From Spartobacteria bacterium (GTDB lineage: Bacteria; Verrucomicrobiota; Verrucomicrobiia; Chthoniobacterales; UBA10450), in contig PLCM01000041.1 of assembly GCA_003134765.1 (NCBI GenBank), positions 248,001-312,000 on the forward strand: a DNA stretch of 64,000 bases, read 5' to 3'. Numbering within the stretch: position 1 is the first letter of the stretch; each line of letters opens with the position of its first letter. The notes beneath the pieces were generated by a model. It searched no databases. It saw only the letters and a list, made by a program, of their open reading frames with translations, and had not been told where the DNA came from. Below, piece by piece: positions 43,467-51,520 of the stretch. The translations under genes and the position numbers were made by a program.

Positions 43467-44441
43467 GTGCTGCGCGGCGCGATAATCGGTTTTGGCGCGG
43501 TCGCGGAAAACGGGCACTCACTGGCCTACGCGGGGTCGCCCGAAGCGAAAATCGTGGCCGTGGTCGATCGGACGGAAACACGCCGGAAAGCCGCCGAAAA
43601 ATCTCTGCCGTCCATTGCGACATTCGCCACCATCGAAGAATTATCGGACGGCCCCGAGATCGACTTTGTGGATATCTGCACGCCCCCGTCCCTGCATGGC
43701 GCGCCAATGCTCCAGGCCCTTGCCTGCGGCTGGAATGTCCTGTGCGAAAAGCCACTTCTCCTCAATCTCGACGAGCTCGACAAAGTGCGAACGCTGGCCC
43801 GGAAGTCGGGTCGAGCCGTCGTGCCCGTCCACAACTGGAAGTACGCACCGATCATCCGACGCGCGACCGATGCCCTGCGCTCGGGCGCTATTGGATCGCT
43901 GCGTGAAATCGAAATCGAAACGCTGCGCATCGAGGATTGCGTGGCCGCGGATCCGGCTCATCCGAATTGGCGACGCGACCCTTCCATTGCGGGCGGCGGT
44001 GTCCTGATGGATCACGGCTGGCACTCCGTCTATCTCGCACGCCATTGGTTCGGAGAAGATCCGGTCGCAGTGGAAGCGGCGCTGCATCGGCCAACGCCGG
44101 GCGGAATTGAGGACGAAGCAACGTTAACTCTGCATTTTCCAAATGGTCGCGCGAAAATCTTCCTGACCTGGCGGGCCGATCGGCGGCAAAACACGATCCG
44201 ACTGAGCGGAGACCACGGAACAATCGCGATCGACGACGATACGCTCAGGATCGGCGACGAAGAAATCCGATTCGAGAGCGCATTATCCGCCGGGTCGCAT
44301 CACGCCGACTGGTTTGCCGCCATGTTGCCAGATGTGATCGCGAAGTTTCGCTCGCCGGAAACCTCGCGAGAATCTTTTGAAGAAGCCGCGCTCTGTCTTT
44401 CAGTGATTCGATGTGCCTACGAGCTGCCGGTCCGCCTCTAA
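43467..44441 (+). CDS. Gfo/Idh/MocA-family dehydrogenase
   Basis: A 324-residue oxidoreductase with GTG start 3 bases after the aminotransferase. The NAD-binding IIGFGAVAENG, the CEKPL motif and the DHGWHSVYLARHWFG catalytic stretch are present. This family includes inositol and sugar dehydrogenases and could supply a keto-polyol to the aminotransferase. The last 42 bases overlap, in the opposite direction, the 3' end of the fatty-acid hydroxylase gene. Confidence 0.82.
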   Translation: MLRGAIIGFGAVAENGHSLAYAGSPEAKIVAVVDRTETRRKAAEKSLPSIATFATIEELSDGPEIDFVDICTPPSLHGAPMLQALACGWNVLCEKPLLLNLDELDKVRTLARKSGRAVVPVHNWKYAPIIRRATDALRSGAIGSLREIEIETLRIEDCVAADPAHPNWRRDPSIAGGGVLMDHGWHSVYLARHWFGEDPVAVEAALHRPTPGGIEDEATLTLHFPNGRAKIFLTWRADRRQNTIRLSGDHGTIAIDDDTLRIGDEEIRFESALSAGSHHADWFAAMLPDVIAKFRSPETSRESFEEAALCLSVIRCAYELPVRL

Positions 44442-45116
44442 CGAACCGGGCTCCGCCGCCGGGCGCGACGCCCTGGTGCCGAAAACGTAATCCCAAAGCG
44501 GCGAGCTGACACCATAGCCGACGTGGTCGTCGTCGTAGTGATGCCGCATGTGATACTTCTTCAGCCAGAGCCACACCCCACGTTTCATCGAAAAATGGTG
44601 CGTCGCGTAGTGCAGCATGTCGTAGAAAAGATAGCCGCCGAGGAATCCGGCAAACGCCGCCGGCGCGACGCGGCCGAACAGGAGCACAAACACTCCGTAA
44701 AAGAAAAGCGCGAGCGGAATACTCACTATCGGCGGCATCACGAGGCGGCTGGCGTCTTTCGGATAATCGTGGTGCACGCCATGAAGGAGAAAGTGAAACT
44801 GTTTTCCCAGGCGGCTGGTCGGTTGATAATGGAAAACCCAGCGGTGCATCGTGTATTCGACCAGGCTCCAGATAAGATTTCCGAGGAGGAAAAGGCCGGC
44901 GATCACGGTGATCGCCATGGCTCGCTGCCGCGCCGCGAGATCGAGCATGAAGCCAACCACCGGCAGGTAAATCACCAGGGGCGTGAGGGGGTGAACATGG
45001 GAGAAAAATTCCAGGAACCGGCTCTCAAACATGCGGACCGATTCGTTTTTGTTCGAGACGTAACGCTGCCCCATACGCTTTACGATGCTCAGTTCTCCCG
45101 CCGCATCAATGCGCAT
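44400..45116 (-). CDS. fatty-acid 2-hydroxylase-like (FA2H/Scs7 type) membrane enzyme
   Basis: A protein of 238 residues from the ATG at 45114-45116, which overlaps the end of the SPT-like gene; an ATG at 45074 is an alternative. The di-iron/zinc histidine clusters of the FA2H/sterol-desaturase family are all here: H91 and H96 in HRWVFH, H108, H112, H115 and H116 in HFLLHGVHH, H169, H173 and H174 in HYATHH, and H189, H192 and H193 in HMRHH. The sequence around them (LWLKKYHMRHHYDD, GVSSPLWDYVFGT) matches eukaryotic FA2H closely by recollection. There is no cytochrome b5 domain. It would hydroxylate the C2 of the acyl chain of a ceramide or fatty acid in the membrane. Confidence 0.75.
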   Translation of the reverse strand: MRIDAAGELSIVKRMGQRYVSNKNESVRMFESRFLEFFSHVHPLTPLVIYLPVVGFMLDLAARQRAMAITVIAGLFLLGNLIWSLVEYTMHRWVFHYQPTSRLGKQFHFLLHGVHHDYPKDASRLVMPPIVSIPLALFFYGVFVLLFGRVAPAAFAGFLGGYLFYDMLHYATHHFSMKRGVWLWLKKYHMRHHYDDDHVGYGVSSPLWDYVFGTRASRPAAEPGSLEADRQLVGTSNH

Positions 45117-46419
45117 GCTCCAGCTGGGGGAGCTGCGCCGGCAGGAGCGTGTCTGAAAGAATATTGAGCGCCTCATCGAGATCGGCGCGGGTGTGGTTCG
45201 CGGTCACGCAGGCGCGGAAACAGATTTTGTCCTGCGGGACGGCCGGATAATCGACAGGCGCGACCCAGAGCCCGCGCTGGCGCAATTCATGGCCGAGCTG
45301 ATACAAACGCTCGCGATCCCCGATCACGATCGGCATGATGTAAGTCGTCGAGTCACCGGTATCGATGCCGAGCGAATTGAGCTGGGCGTGAAAATATTCA
45401 GCGTTTTCCCAGAGCCGGCTCCGCAATTCCGGCCGGGTCGTTCCGAGTTCGAGCGCCTTCAGGATGCCAGCGACCACCACGGGCGGCAGCGCGCAGGAAT
45501 AAACATAGGGATGTGAATAGAACCGCAGGTAATCGAGCGTTTCTCGTGAACCCGCGACGAAGCCACCCATCGCCCCGAACGCCTTCGAGAAGGTCCCGTA
45601 AAGAATCTGCACCCTCCTTTCCACGCCGAAATGCTCCACCGCCCCGCGGCCATTTTCGCCGCACGCGAGCATCGAATGCGCTTCGTCGACGAAGACCTGC
45701 GCCTCATGCGCGTCCGCCACATCCATCACCTCGTTCAAATGGCCGAAATCGCCGTCCATGGAATAAATACCTTCGACGATCACCAACTTTCGTTTTCCTT
45801 TGTGGCGCGAGAGAGCGGCGTCGAGCGACTCCGCATCGTTATGATCGAACCGCTCGCAGCGGGTCCGCGCCAGGACCGCTCCGTCACGCAGACTCAGGTG
45901 TGAACGGTTGTCCATGACGGCGACGTCGGACTTTCGCAACAGTCCTGAGATCGCTCCAAGCGCGCCACCAAACCCGCTGTTAAAAAGCATCGCATCCTCG
46001 TAACCGAGAAATTCCGCCATCCGTTTTTCCAGCTGGCGGTGGAGATCGCTCATGCCGGACAGAACGGGCGAGCCGCACGCGCCCAGACCGTGGGTGGCCA
46101 ACGCTTCGCGGGCGGCCGCGATCACCTCGGGGTGATTCGCCAGGCCGAGATAATTGTAGGAAGAAAAATTGATTACCGGAAGTGATTTGCCGCGGTAGTT
46201 CAAAGTCGTCCGCGCCTCAGCCGGACCGAGCAGGACCGGCTCATACAACTCGACGGCCCTCTCGATGGCGCGATGCCATTTCGTAAACGCCGGCGGCGGC
46301 TTCAACGGATCTTTGCTGTCACCCACCAAAAAGTCGCCCAGGCTAAATTTGTTCGGATCGCTTTCGACCGTGGGATTGGCCCCATTTTCCGGCGCTGAAG
46401 AATCTGGATTCAGTGGCAT
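45106..46419 (-). CDS. spt: serine palmitoyltransferase-like alpha-oxoamine synthase
   Basis: A 437-residue PLP enzyme. Key residues: His174 in NRSHLSLRDG (ring-stacking), Asp245 and His248 in FVDEAHS, and PLP Lys279 in GTFSKAFGAMGG. The F-S-K-A-F sequence is closer to serine palmitoyltransferase LCB2 (FTKSF) than to the T-L-G-K-A-F-G of 8-amino-7-oxononanoate synthase. An N-terminal arm of about 65 residues precedes the fold. The enzyme would condense serine with an acyl-CoA or acyl-ACP to make a ketosphinganine. Its 3' end overlaps the hydroxylase gene; the GT9 gene lies 199 bases upstream on the same strand. It could also serve another alpha-oxoamine pathway. Confidence 0.72.
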   Translation of the reverse strand: MPLNPDSSAPENGANPTVESDPNKFSLGDFLVGDSKDPLKPPPAFTKWHRAIERAVELYEPVLLGPAEARTTLNYRGKSLPVINFSSYNYLGLANHPEVIAAAREALATHGLGACGSPVLSGMSDLHRQLEKRMAEFLGYEDAMLFNSGFGGALGAISGLLRKSDVAVMDNRSHLSLRDGAVLARTRCERFDHNDAESLDAALSRHKGKRKLVIVEGIYSMDGDFGHLNEVMDVADAHEAQVFVDEAHSMLACGENGRGAVEHFGVERRVQILYGTFSKAFGAMGGFVAGSRETLDYLRFYSHPYVYSCALPPVVVAGILKALELGTTRPELRSRLWENAEYFHAQLNSLGIDTGDSTTYIMPIVIGDRERLYQLGHELRQRGLWVAPVDYPAVPQDKICFRACVTANHTRADLDEALNILSDTLLPAQLPQLEHAH

Positions 46420-46618
46420 ATCGGGAAGGTGCGCCGCTCGGACGCCTGACGATTATTCGTAACGTAGCGAATGAGGCGCCACGCAGCCGCGTTCGCCAGG
46501 ATGGTCATTCGATTGAGCAGGCCGACAAAATAAGGGACCTGACGCAAAACGTCCATAAATAAATCGACCCGCCTGTGGGCCCGGGGTGTTCCAGACCTCA
46601 GGCGCGGGCGCCGGCAGG

Positions 46619-47860
46619 TTAGAGATAGCTTTGGGTGCCGTTGATCGTGCGATAGGTCACTCCGCCTTCCATGACCCGCAACGAAGTTTCCAGCACCTGG
46701 GAGGGGGCGAGAGTTTGCAGACAAAGGTTGTTCTGGCAACGCGAACGCTTGTTGTTCAGGAAACTGATGCACGGACTGCAGTGAAAAAACGTGTAAAGAA
46801 TCACGCAATTGCCGAGCGGTCCGTAGACGAAGGGCGAGTCGGTGCTAAAAAGCGCGACGATCGGGGTCTGAGTGAGTGAGGCAAAGTGAACCGGGCCGTT
46901 ATCGTTGCTGATAAGTAACTGGGAAAAGTTGATGAGCTCGACGAGCTCGGTCAGCGACCGGGTGCGTCCGCAGAAATTGCGGCAGCGCTTGTCGTTTACC
47001 GCCTCGGCAATTGCTTCGCAGGTCGCCGCATTTTCAGGAACCCCAATCAACAAAACGCGAATCTCAGCTGGCCGGGCGAGCAATTCGCTCACGACCCGGA
47101 TGTAGTGGCCGACCGGATAATTTCTGATCGCGAGATTGGGGCCCACGTCCGGATTTACTAGAACGAGCGGACCCTCCTGCCAATCGGGAAACACTTCCCT
47201 GACGCCGGTTTTCATCTGCGACGCCAGCCCGGCATCGGATTCGAAGACCGGCACGGAGATCTCCCCACTTTCTACGGGCCCCTTGTAGTTGGGATAATGC
47301 TGCTTGTCGGCCAGCGCCACCTTGCATAACGCGAGAAGATTTTTCGCGATGTGCGCGTTCTGGTTGAAGGCGCACGGAACGTCGATGAGATCGCCGCGGT
47401 AGAGTCCCTCATATTCATAACGATAAAAACCCGCGGTTTGCCGTGCGCCGACCAGGAATGAAGTGATAGCCGATAGCCGGGTGAACTTGTCGAAATCAAC
47501 CACGAGGTCGAACCGCATTCGGCGCAAAGATCCGAGGAGGGCGATCAGGGAGGAAAGAAAGCGCACCATACTTTTCGCTTCGACCCCGTGGATGTTTTCC
47601 TCGGACACCAATCCAAGAAGCTTCCAGGACTCCTTGCTTCCACTCGCGCAAAGAACGTGAAGCTCTGCTTCAGGGCACCGGCTTGTAACATATTTTAATG
47701 CCGAATAGGCCATGATGGCCGCCCCCATTTCGAAGAATTCGATAAACAGGATGCGCCGGGGCCCGGACGGTCTTCGTCTCCGCTTGAAAAGCGAGAGCAG
47801 ACCGCAGACGACCTGCCCCGGATATCGATCGATGAAGCGCAGAAGTCCTGATTCCTTCAC
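46619..47860 (-). CDS. glycosyltransferase family 9-like (heptosyltransferase type)
   Basis: A 413-residue GT-B protein with the GT9 pattern: a start strand RRILFIEFFEMGAAIMAYSA, VNPDVGPNLAIRNYP, RNFCGRTRSLTELVELI and LLISNDNGPVHFASLTQTP (the donor-binding end). GT9 enzymes add heptose or related sugars to lipopolysaccharide cores. Near the C-terminus an unusual Cys-rich strip (FHCSPCISF, RCQNNLCLQ) is seen. It may glycosylate a sphingolipid or LPS; not known. Divergent from the GT39-like gene. Confidence 0.75.
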   Translation of the reverse strand: MKESGLLRFIDRYPGQVVCGLLSLFKRRRRPSGPRRILFIEFFEMGAAIMAYSALKYVTSRCPEAELHVLCASGSKESWKLLGLVSEENIHGVEAKSMVRFLSSLIALLGSLRRMRFDLVVDFDKFTRLSAITSFLVGARQTAGFYRYEYEGLYRGDLIDVPCAFNQNAHIAKNLLALCKVALADKQHYPNYKGPVESGEISVPVFESDAGLASQMKTGVREVFPDWQEGPLVLVNPDVGPNLAIRNYPVGHYIRVVSELLARPAEIRVLLIGVPENAATCEAIAEAVNDKRCRNFCGRTRSLTELVELINFSQLLISNDNGPVHFASLTQTPIVALFSTDSPFVYGPLGNCVILYTFFHCSPCISFLNNKRSRCQNNLCLQTLAPSQVLETSLRVMEGGVTYRTINGTQSYL

Positions 47861-47944
47861 GGAGGAGGAGTATGGGTCGGCCCGGAAAAGATGCCAGCGG
47901 GCATTGCTCTTGCCGCTGATGCACTCCCTCCCTAAGAAAAGGAG

Positions 47945-49444
47945 ATGCTAACCCGAGCGTTTCGATTCGCCGCGCTCGGGATCGTTTTGCTCACGGTCGC
48001 GATCCGCCTTCCTTCGCTGCAACATCCACAGGCGATCGACGATGAGGAGCCCTATTCCGTCGTCGCCAATGAGATCGTGGATGGAGGCCGGCCCTACATC
48101 GACGCCGTGGATCGCAAGCCGCCCCTTCTCTTCTGGACGTATGCGGCCGTCTTCAAGATCGCGGGAAAATATAACTGGATGGCGCTGCACGCCGTTGCGC
48201 TCCTGTGGACGCTCGGAACGATGGCCAGCCTTTATGCGATCGGCAGGCAGTTGTTCAATCGCGCCACCGGGTTGGTGGCGGCGCTTCTTTACAGCGCATT
48301 CCAATCCTGGGCAGTCGCGAAGAATCTCGCTTTCAACGGCGAGATGTTAATGAATCTGCCCCTCGTCTGGGCCTGGAGCATCGCGTTTGGGCCGAGCTCC
48401 TCGAAATTGCGACCCGAGCTTTTCGCTGCCGGAGTCCTGCTTTGCGCAGGATTCCTTCTCAAACAACCGGCCGCGATCGCGGCGGTGCCGCTTGGAATTT
48501 ATCTCCTTCTTCCGAGCTATCGAACGAGTCGTGGGATCACCAAATCAATCTCCTTCGTTCAGGCCACAATGCTCACGGCCGGATTTTTCGCCGCGCTCGG
48601 CCTGGTGGCAATCGTCCTCGCCCGCCAGGGCATCTTGCGCGACGCGTTCTATTGGACCTTCACCAGCCACGACATTCCACACGTGTTCTGGGAGACCGGC
48701 ATTCTTCACACCCTGGCTTTCATCGGCGCCTGTCTGCCGCTGGTGGTAGGTGCCGGGATGGCGTTCCGAGACCGAAATGGTTTGTGGGCAACGAGGAAGC
48801 CTGAACGCGCGGCGCTTTTCGGATTACTGGTCGCCTCTGTAATTGGGGCGGCGGCGGGAGCGCGATTTTATCCTCACTACTATATTCAGTTGGTCCCACC
48901 CCTCGCCCTCCTCGCGGCGCCGCATTACGCCCAACTCTGGGGCAACAGGACCGAGCCGCGCGTCTGGTTCTTTCGACCGGCGGTCATGGCCGGATGGCTG
49001 ACGGTCACCGTGATCGCATTCTCGTTCGCGCATTGGAAATTATTGGCTGGAAATCGCGAGTCTTTGGAGACGGCGCGCCATCTTTTGGAGCACTCCGCGC
49101 CTAACGACAGGATCTTCGTCTGGGGCCGCAGCGCCGCGGGAGTCTATCTCCAGGCGCAGCGCCGTCCCGCGAGCCGCTACATCCTTACATTTCCGCTTAC
49201 GGGATTAGTTTTCGGTGCCGATCTCCCGGGCGTGGACACGCGCAATCGCATCATGCCGGGCGCGTGGGATAAACTCGAAGAAGATTTCCGGCAACACCCG
49301 CCCAGGTTCATTGTGGATCTCACGGCCGGTTCCGATCCGCAATATCCGGTGCGCGATTTTCCGGTGTTATCCAAGCTCCTGGCGGAACGCTACGAACCAG
49401 TGGCGCATACCAGGGAGGGTCTGGTTTTTCAAATGCGACCGTAA
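47945..49444 (+). CDS. GT39/ArnT-like membrane glycosyltransferase
   Basis: A 499-residue multi-pass membrane protein. An early acidic pair in QAIDDEEPYSVVANEIVDGG sits in the first outer loop, as in GT-C enzymes of the GT39/83 (PMT, ArnT) family; many hydrophobic segments follow. It would transfer a sugar from a lipid-linked donor to a lipid or protein. Its stop codon (49442-49444) touches the stop of the convergent desaturase gene with no gap. Confidence 0.65.
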   Translation: MLTRAFRFAALGIVLLTVAIRLPSLQHPQAIDDEEPYSVVANEIVDGGRPYIDAVDRKPPLLFWTYAAVFKIAGKYNWMALHAVALLWTLGTMASLYAIGRQLFNRATGLVAALLYSAFQSWAVAKNLAFNGEMLMNLPLVWAWSIAFGPSSSKLRPELFAAGVLLCAGFLLKQPAAIAAVPLGIYLLLPSYRTSRGITKSISFVQATMLTAGFFAALGLVAIVLARQGILRDAFYWTFTSHDIPHVFWETGILHTLAFIGACLPLVVGAGMAFRDRNGLWATRKPERAALFGLLVASVIGAAAGARFYPHYYIQLVPPLALLAAPHYAQLWGNRTEPRVWFFRPAVMAGWLTVTVIAFSFAHWKLLAGNRESLETARHLLEHSAPNDRIFVWGRSAAGVYLQAQRRPASRYILTFPLTGLVFGADLPGVDTRNRIMPGAWDKLEEDFRQHPPRFIVDLTAGSDPQYPVRDFPVLSKLLAERYEPVAHTREGLVFQMRP

Positions 49445-50434
49445 TCAGACGAGACCGAGATGCTGAGGCCGCGAGCCTATCGGATGAAGATCGTTCGACC
49501 GCTCGACGCGCGAAAACAAGGTGTAGCGCGGGTCGAACAAAAACTGCATCAGCAACCGGCTCCAGGAAGAATGCGACCGCAATGAATCGTAAAATTCCGG
49601 GGCCAGCGCCCGTAATTTCGGCAGATTATTCCAGGCGATCGACGGGAAATCGTGGTGTTCGTTATGGTAACCCACGTTGAGCGCAACCCGGTTGATCGGC
49701 CCGTAGTAGCTGAACGTTTCCTGGTCCGGATCGAGAGTGTAGTGCTCCTGCACCCAGCGCGCTCCAACGGGGTGAAGGCCGATGGAAAAGAAAAAGGAAC
49801 ACCCCAGATACCAGAGGCCGGCCCAGCCGGAGAAGTAGAAAACCGCAAGATTGAAGACAACGGCGCAGAGGAGATTAGCGACGGTCCAGGCGTTCCAAAG
49901 CGTGATCGCTTTCAAACGCGGCGGCCGCGTCATCTGAAAAACGGGAAACAAGAACAGCCAGAAAGCCTTGCTGTACCATTTGTTGCTGATCAGCCGCGCC
50001 TCCCATTGGCTGGGGATGTCGGCGTCCGATTCGTAGTCTCCTTGATGGGCGTGGTGTTTGAGGTGGTAAACGCCAAAACCGATTGCGCCGGGAAAGAGGT
50101 TCGGCAGATCGGCGACGATGGCGACAAGCTTGTTCAGGATCTTACTCCGAAAGACGAGATTGTGGGTGGCATCGTGGATAATGACGTAGGTGCAATGGTT
50201 GGCGAAAGCTCCGAACCCATAGGCAACGATCAAGCTCACCCACCAGCCCTGGGGACCGAGCCGGGAAATGCCATAAGCGATCGCAACTTGAACCACCAGG
50301 ACCAGCGCGGCCACGAGCGCGGTATAGGGATTCCGGCGCATCAGGGAGCGGACTTCCGGGTGCGCCTTCAGGATCGCGCGCGTTCGCTGGGGATGCGGTT
50401 GTTCGAATTCGGCGTGGTAAAAAGTCTCTTGCAT
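49445..50434 (-). CDS. sphingolipid delta-4 desaturase-like (DEGS/dihydroceramide desaturase)
   Basis: A 329-residue membrane desaturase, the length of animal DEGS1. I chose the ATG at 50432-50434 (MQETFYHAEFEQPH). The three histidine boxes are H87-DAT-H91, H124-LK-H127-H128 and H257-NE-H260-H261. The surrounding sequence is strikingly like DEGS by recollection: an N-terminal HPEVRSLM, then ETFSYYGPINRVALNVGYHN, EHHDFP, LPKLRALAPEFYDSL and SHSSW. DEGS puts a 4,5-trans double bond into dihydroceramide, using electrons from a cytochrome b5 system and oxygen. Bacterial membrane fatty-acid desaturases generally lack this C-terminal block. It supports a desaturated sphingoid base here, together with the SPT gene 3 kb away. 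Confidence 0.78.
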   Translation of the reverse strand: MQETFYHAEFEQPHPQRTRAILKAHPEVRSLMRRNPYTALVAALVLVVQVAIAYGISRLGPQGWWVSLIVAYGFGAFANHCTYVIIHDATHNLVFRSKILNKLVAIVADLPNLFPGAIGFGVYHLKHHAHQGDYESDADIPSQWEARLISNKWYSKAFWLFLFPVFQMTRPPRLKAITLWNAWTVANLLCAVVFNLAVFYFSGWAGLWYLGCSFFFSIGLHPVGARWVQEHYTLDPDQETFSYYGPINRVALNVGYHNEHHDFPSIAWNNLPKLRALAPEFYDSLRSHSSWSRLLMQFLFDPRYTLFSRVERSNDLHPIGSRPQHLGLV

Positions 50435-50580
50435 CGCGCGCCTCCAAAATAGCGGATTCGGCGCGCAAATTCCACTCTCATTCCCAACCAACCGGACATC
50501 GTTGCTGTCTCGGAAATCGCGACGAACCGACTAAATCGTTGGACGTGCGCTTTGAACGATGGCTCAATCCCGGTAGACAA

Positions 50581-50781
50581 ATGAAGCGAGAATTGAAACC
50601 GGAAGAACGCGCGGCGGTCGTTGACGCCCTTATTGCTCGTGATCGAGTGAAGGCGACTAGTATTTATCTGTCCGCGACAGAGGGCAATTTATCAGAGGCT
50701 CAGAAATTTATTTCGACCCTTAGAGCCGAGATAACATCAACTGGCGTAGGCTCCCTCACGAACGCGCCTTCCCTGTCGTAG
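50581..50781 (+). CDS. small hypothetical protein, possibly L7/L12 C-terminal-like
   Basis: A 66-residue protein from ATG 50581 (MKRELKPEERAAVVDALIAR). The middle (ALIARDRVKATSIYLSATEG and LSEAQKFISTL) has a helix-turn-helix pattern seen in small proteins related to the ribosomal L7/L12 C-terminal domain. It lacks strong evidence beyond length, an open frame and that pattern. Divergent from the desaturase gene. Confidence 0.4.
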   Translation: MKRELKPEERAAVVDALIARDRVKATSIYLSATEGNLSEAQKFISTLRAEITSTGVGSLTNAPSLS

Positions 50782-50963
50782 CTGATTGGATCGGCGCCCA
50801 CACCGCCCGGCGCAGTCTGGCGTCGGTGATGCAAATTCTGGGGGAACACGCACCACCAGCTGTCTCTTCGCCCCTCAGAGCGTGAGAGACCGCATCTTTT
50901 GCTGAAAGCCTGGCGTCTGCGATCAACCCCTAGTGCTTCCCTCCGGCCGCGCCCGCTGTCGAT

Positions 50964-51245
50964 TCAGTGCCACGGGCGCACTAGAACAGTCTGCCCGGGA
51001 TCGAGCGGACCGATATGCTCAAGAATTTGCTTATAATCGGGATGAGTGGGCGGATATTCGAGCAATCCTTCCCCGCAGCCGCCGCCGCCTGGGAACTCGG
51101 CCCGCAAGCGCAAGACAATTGTTCGATCGGATTTCATCTCTGCGGTTCCAATAGGGGCCTCGTTCTTTTGATCGCCGCCGGGAGCTGCCGCGACAATGCT
51201 GAAGGTCAGAAAAACGCCAAAGAAGATGGAACGAAGTTTTTTCAT
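50964..51245 (-). CDS. small exported hypothetical protein
   Basis: A 93-residue protein from ATG 51243-51245 (MKKLRSIFFGVF). A signal peptide with Lys/Arg start and hydrophobic core ends around AAAPG. The mature part is short, with YPPTHPDYKQILEHIGPL, which looks like a conserved motif of small exported proteins in these bacteria, and an odd Gly-rich GGGGCGEG stretch. Function unknown. The neighbouring gap 50782-50963 holds nothing that I can recognise. Confidence 0.5.
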   Translation of the reverse strand: MKKLRSIFFGVFLTFSIVAAAPGGDQKNEAPIGTAEMKSDRTIVLRLRAEFPGGGGCGEGLLEYPPTHPDYKQILEHIGPLDPGQTVLVRPWH

Positions 51246-51354
51246 CAGGTGTAACACGAACAAGAGCACATCAAATTGCGGCCGACGCCCGTTCGCAAGA
51301 CTGCCATGCTCCCGTTTGGGTGAGTAGTCCCAGGGGAGACTTTTACCTATGAAA

Positions 51355-51427
<73 letters not shown>

Positions 51428-51520
51428 AGGGAAAGCGGGGGCAATATCAGAAGCACACCCCTGGGTTGCAAGTTATTTGCCAACCCGGATCACGGAACAT
51501 CCGCTACTCATACGCACTGC

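Noticed and set aside
46420-46618. Possible small gene between GT9 and SPT-like genes
   Set aside because: The open frame there has no conserved features and overlaps both neighbours; I see nothing convincing in this gap.
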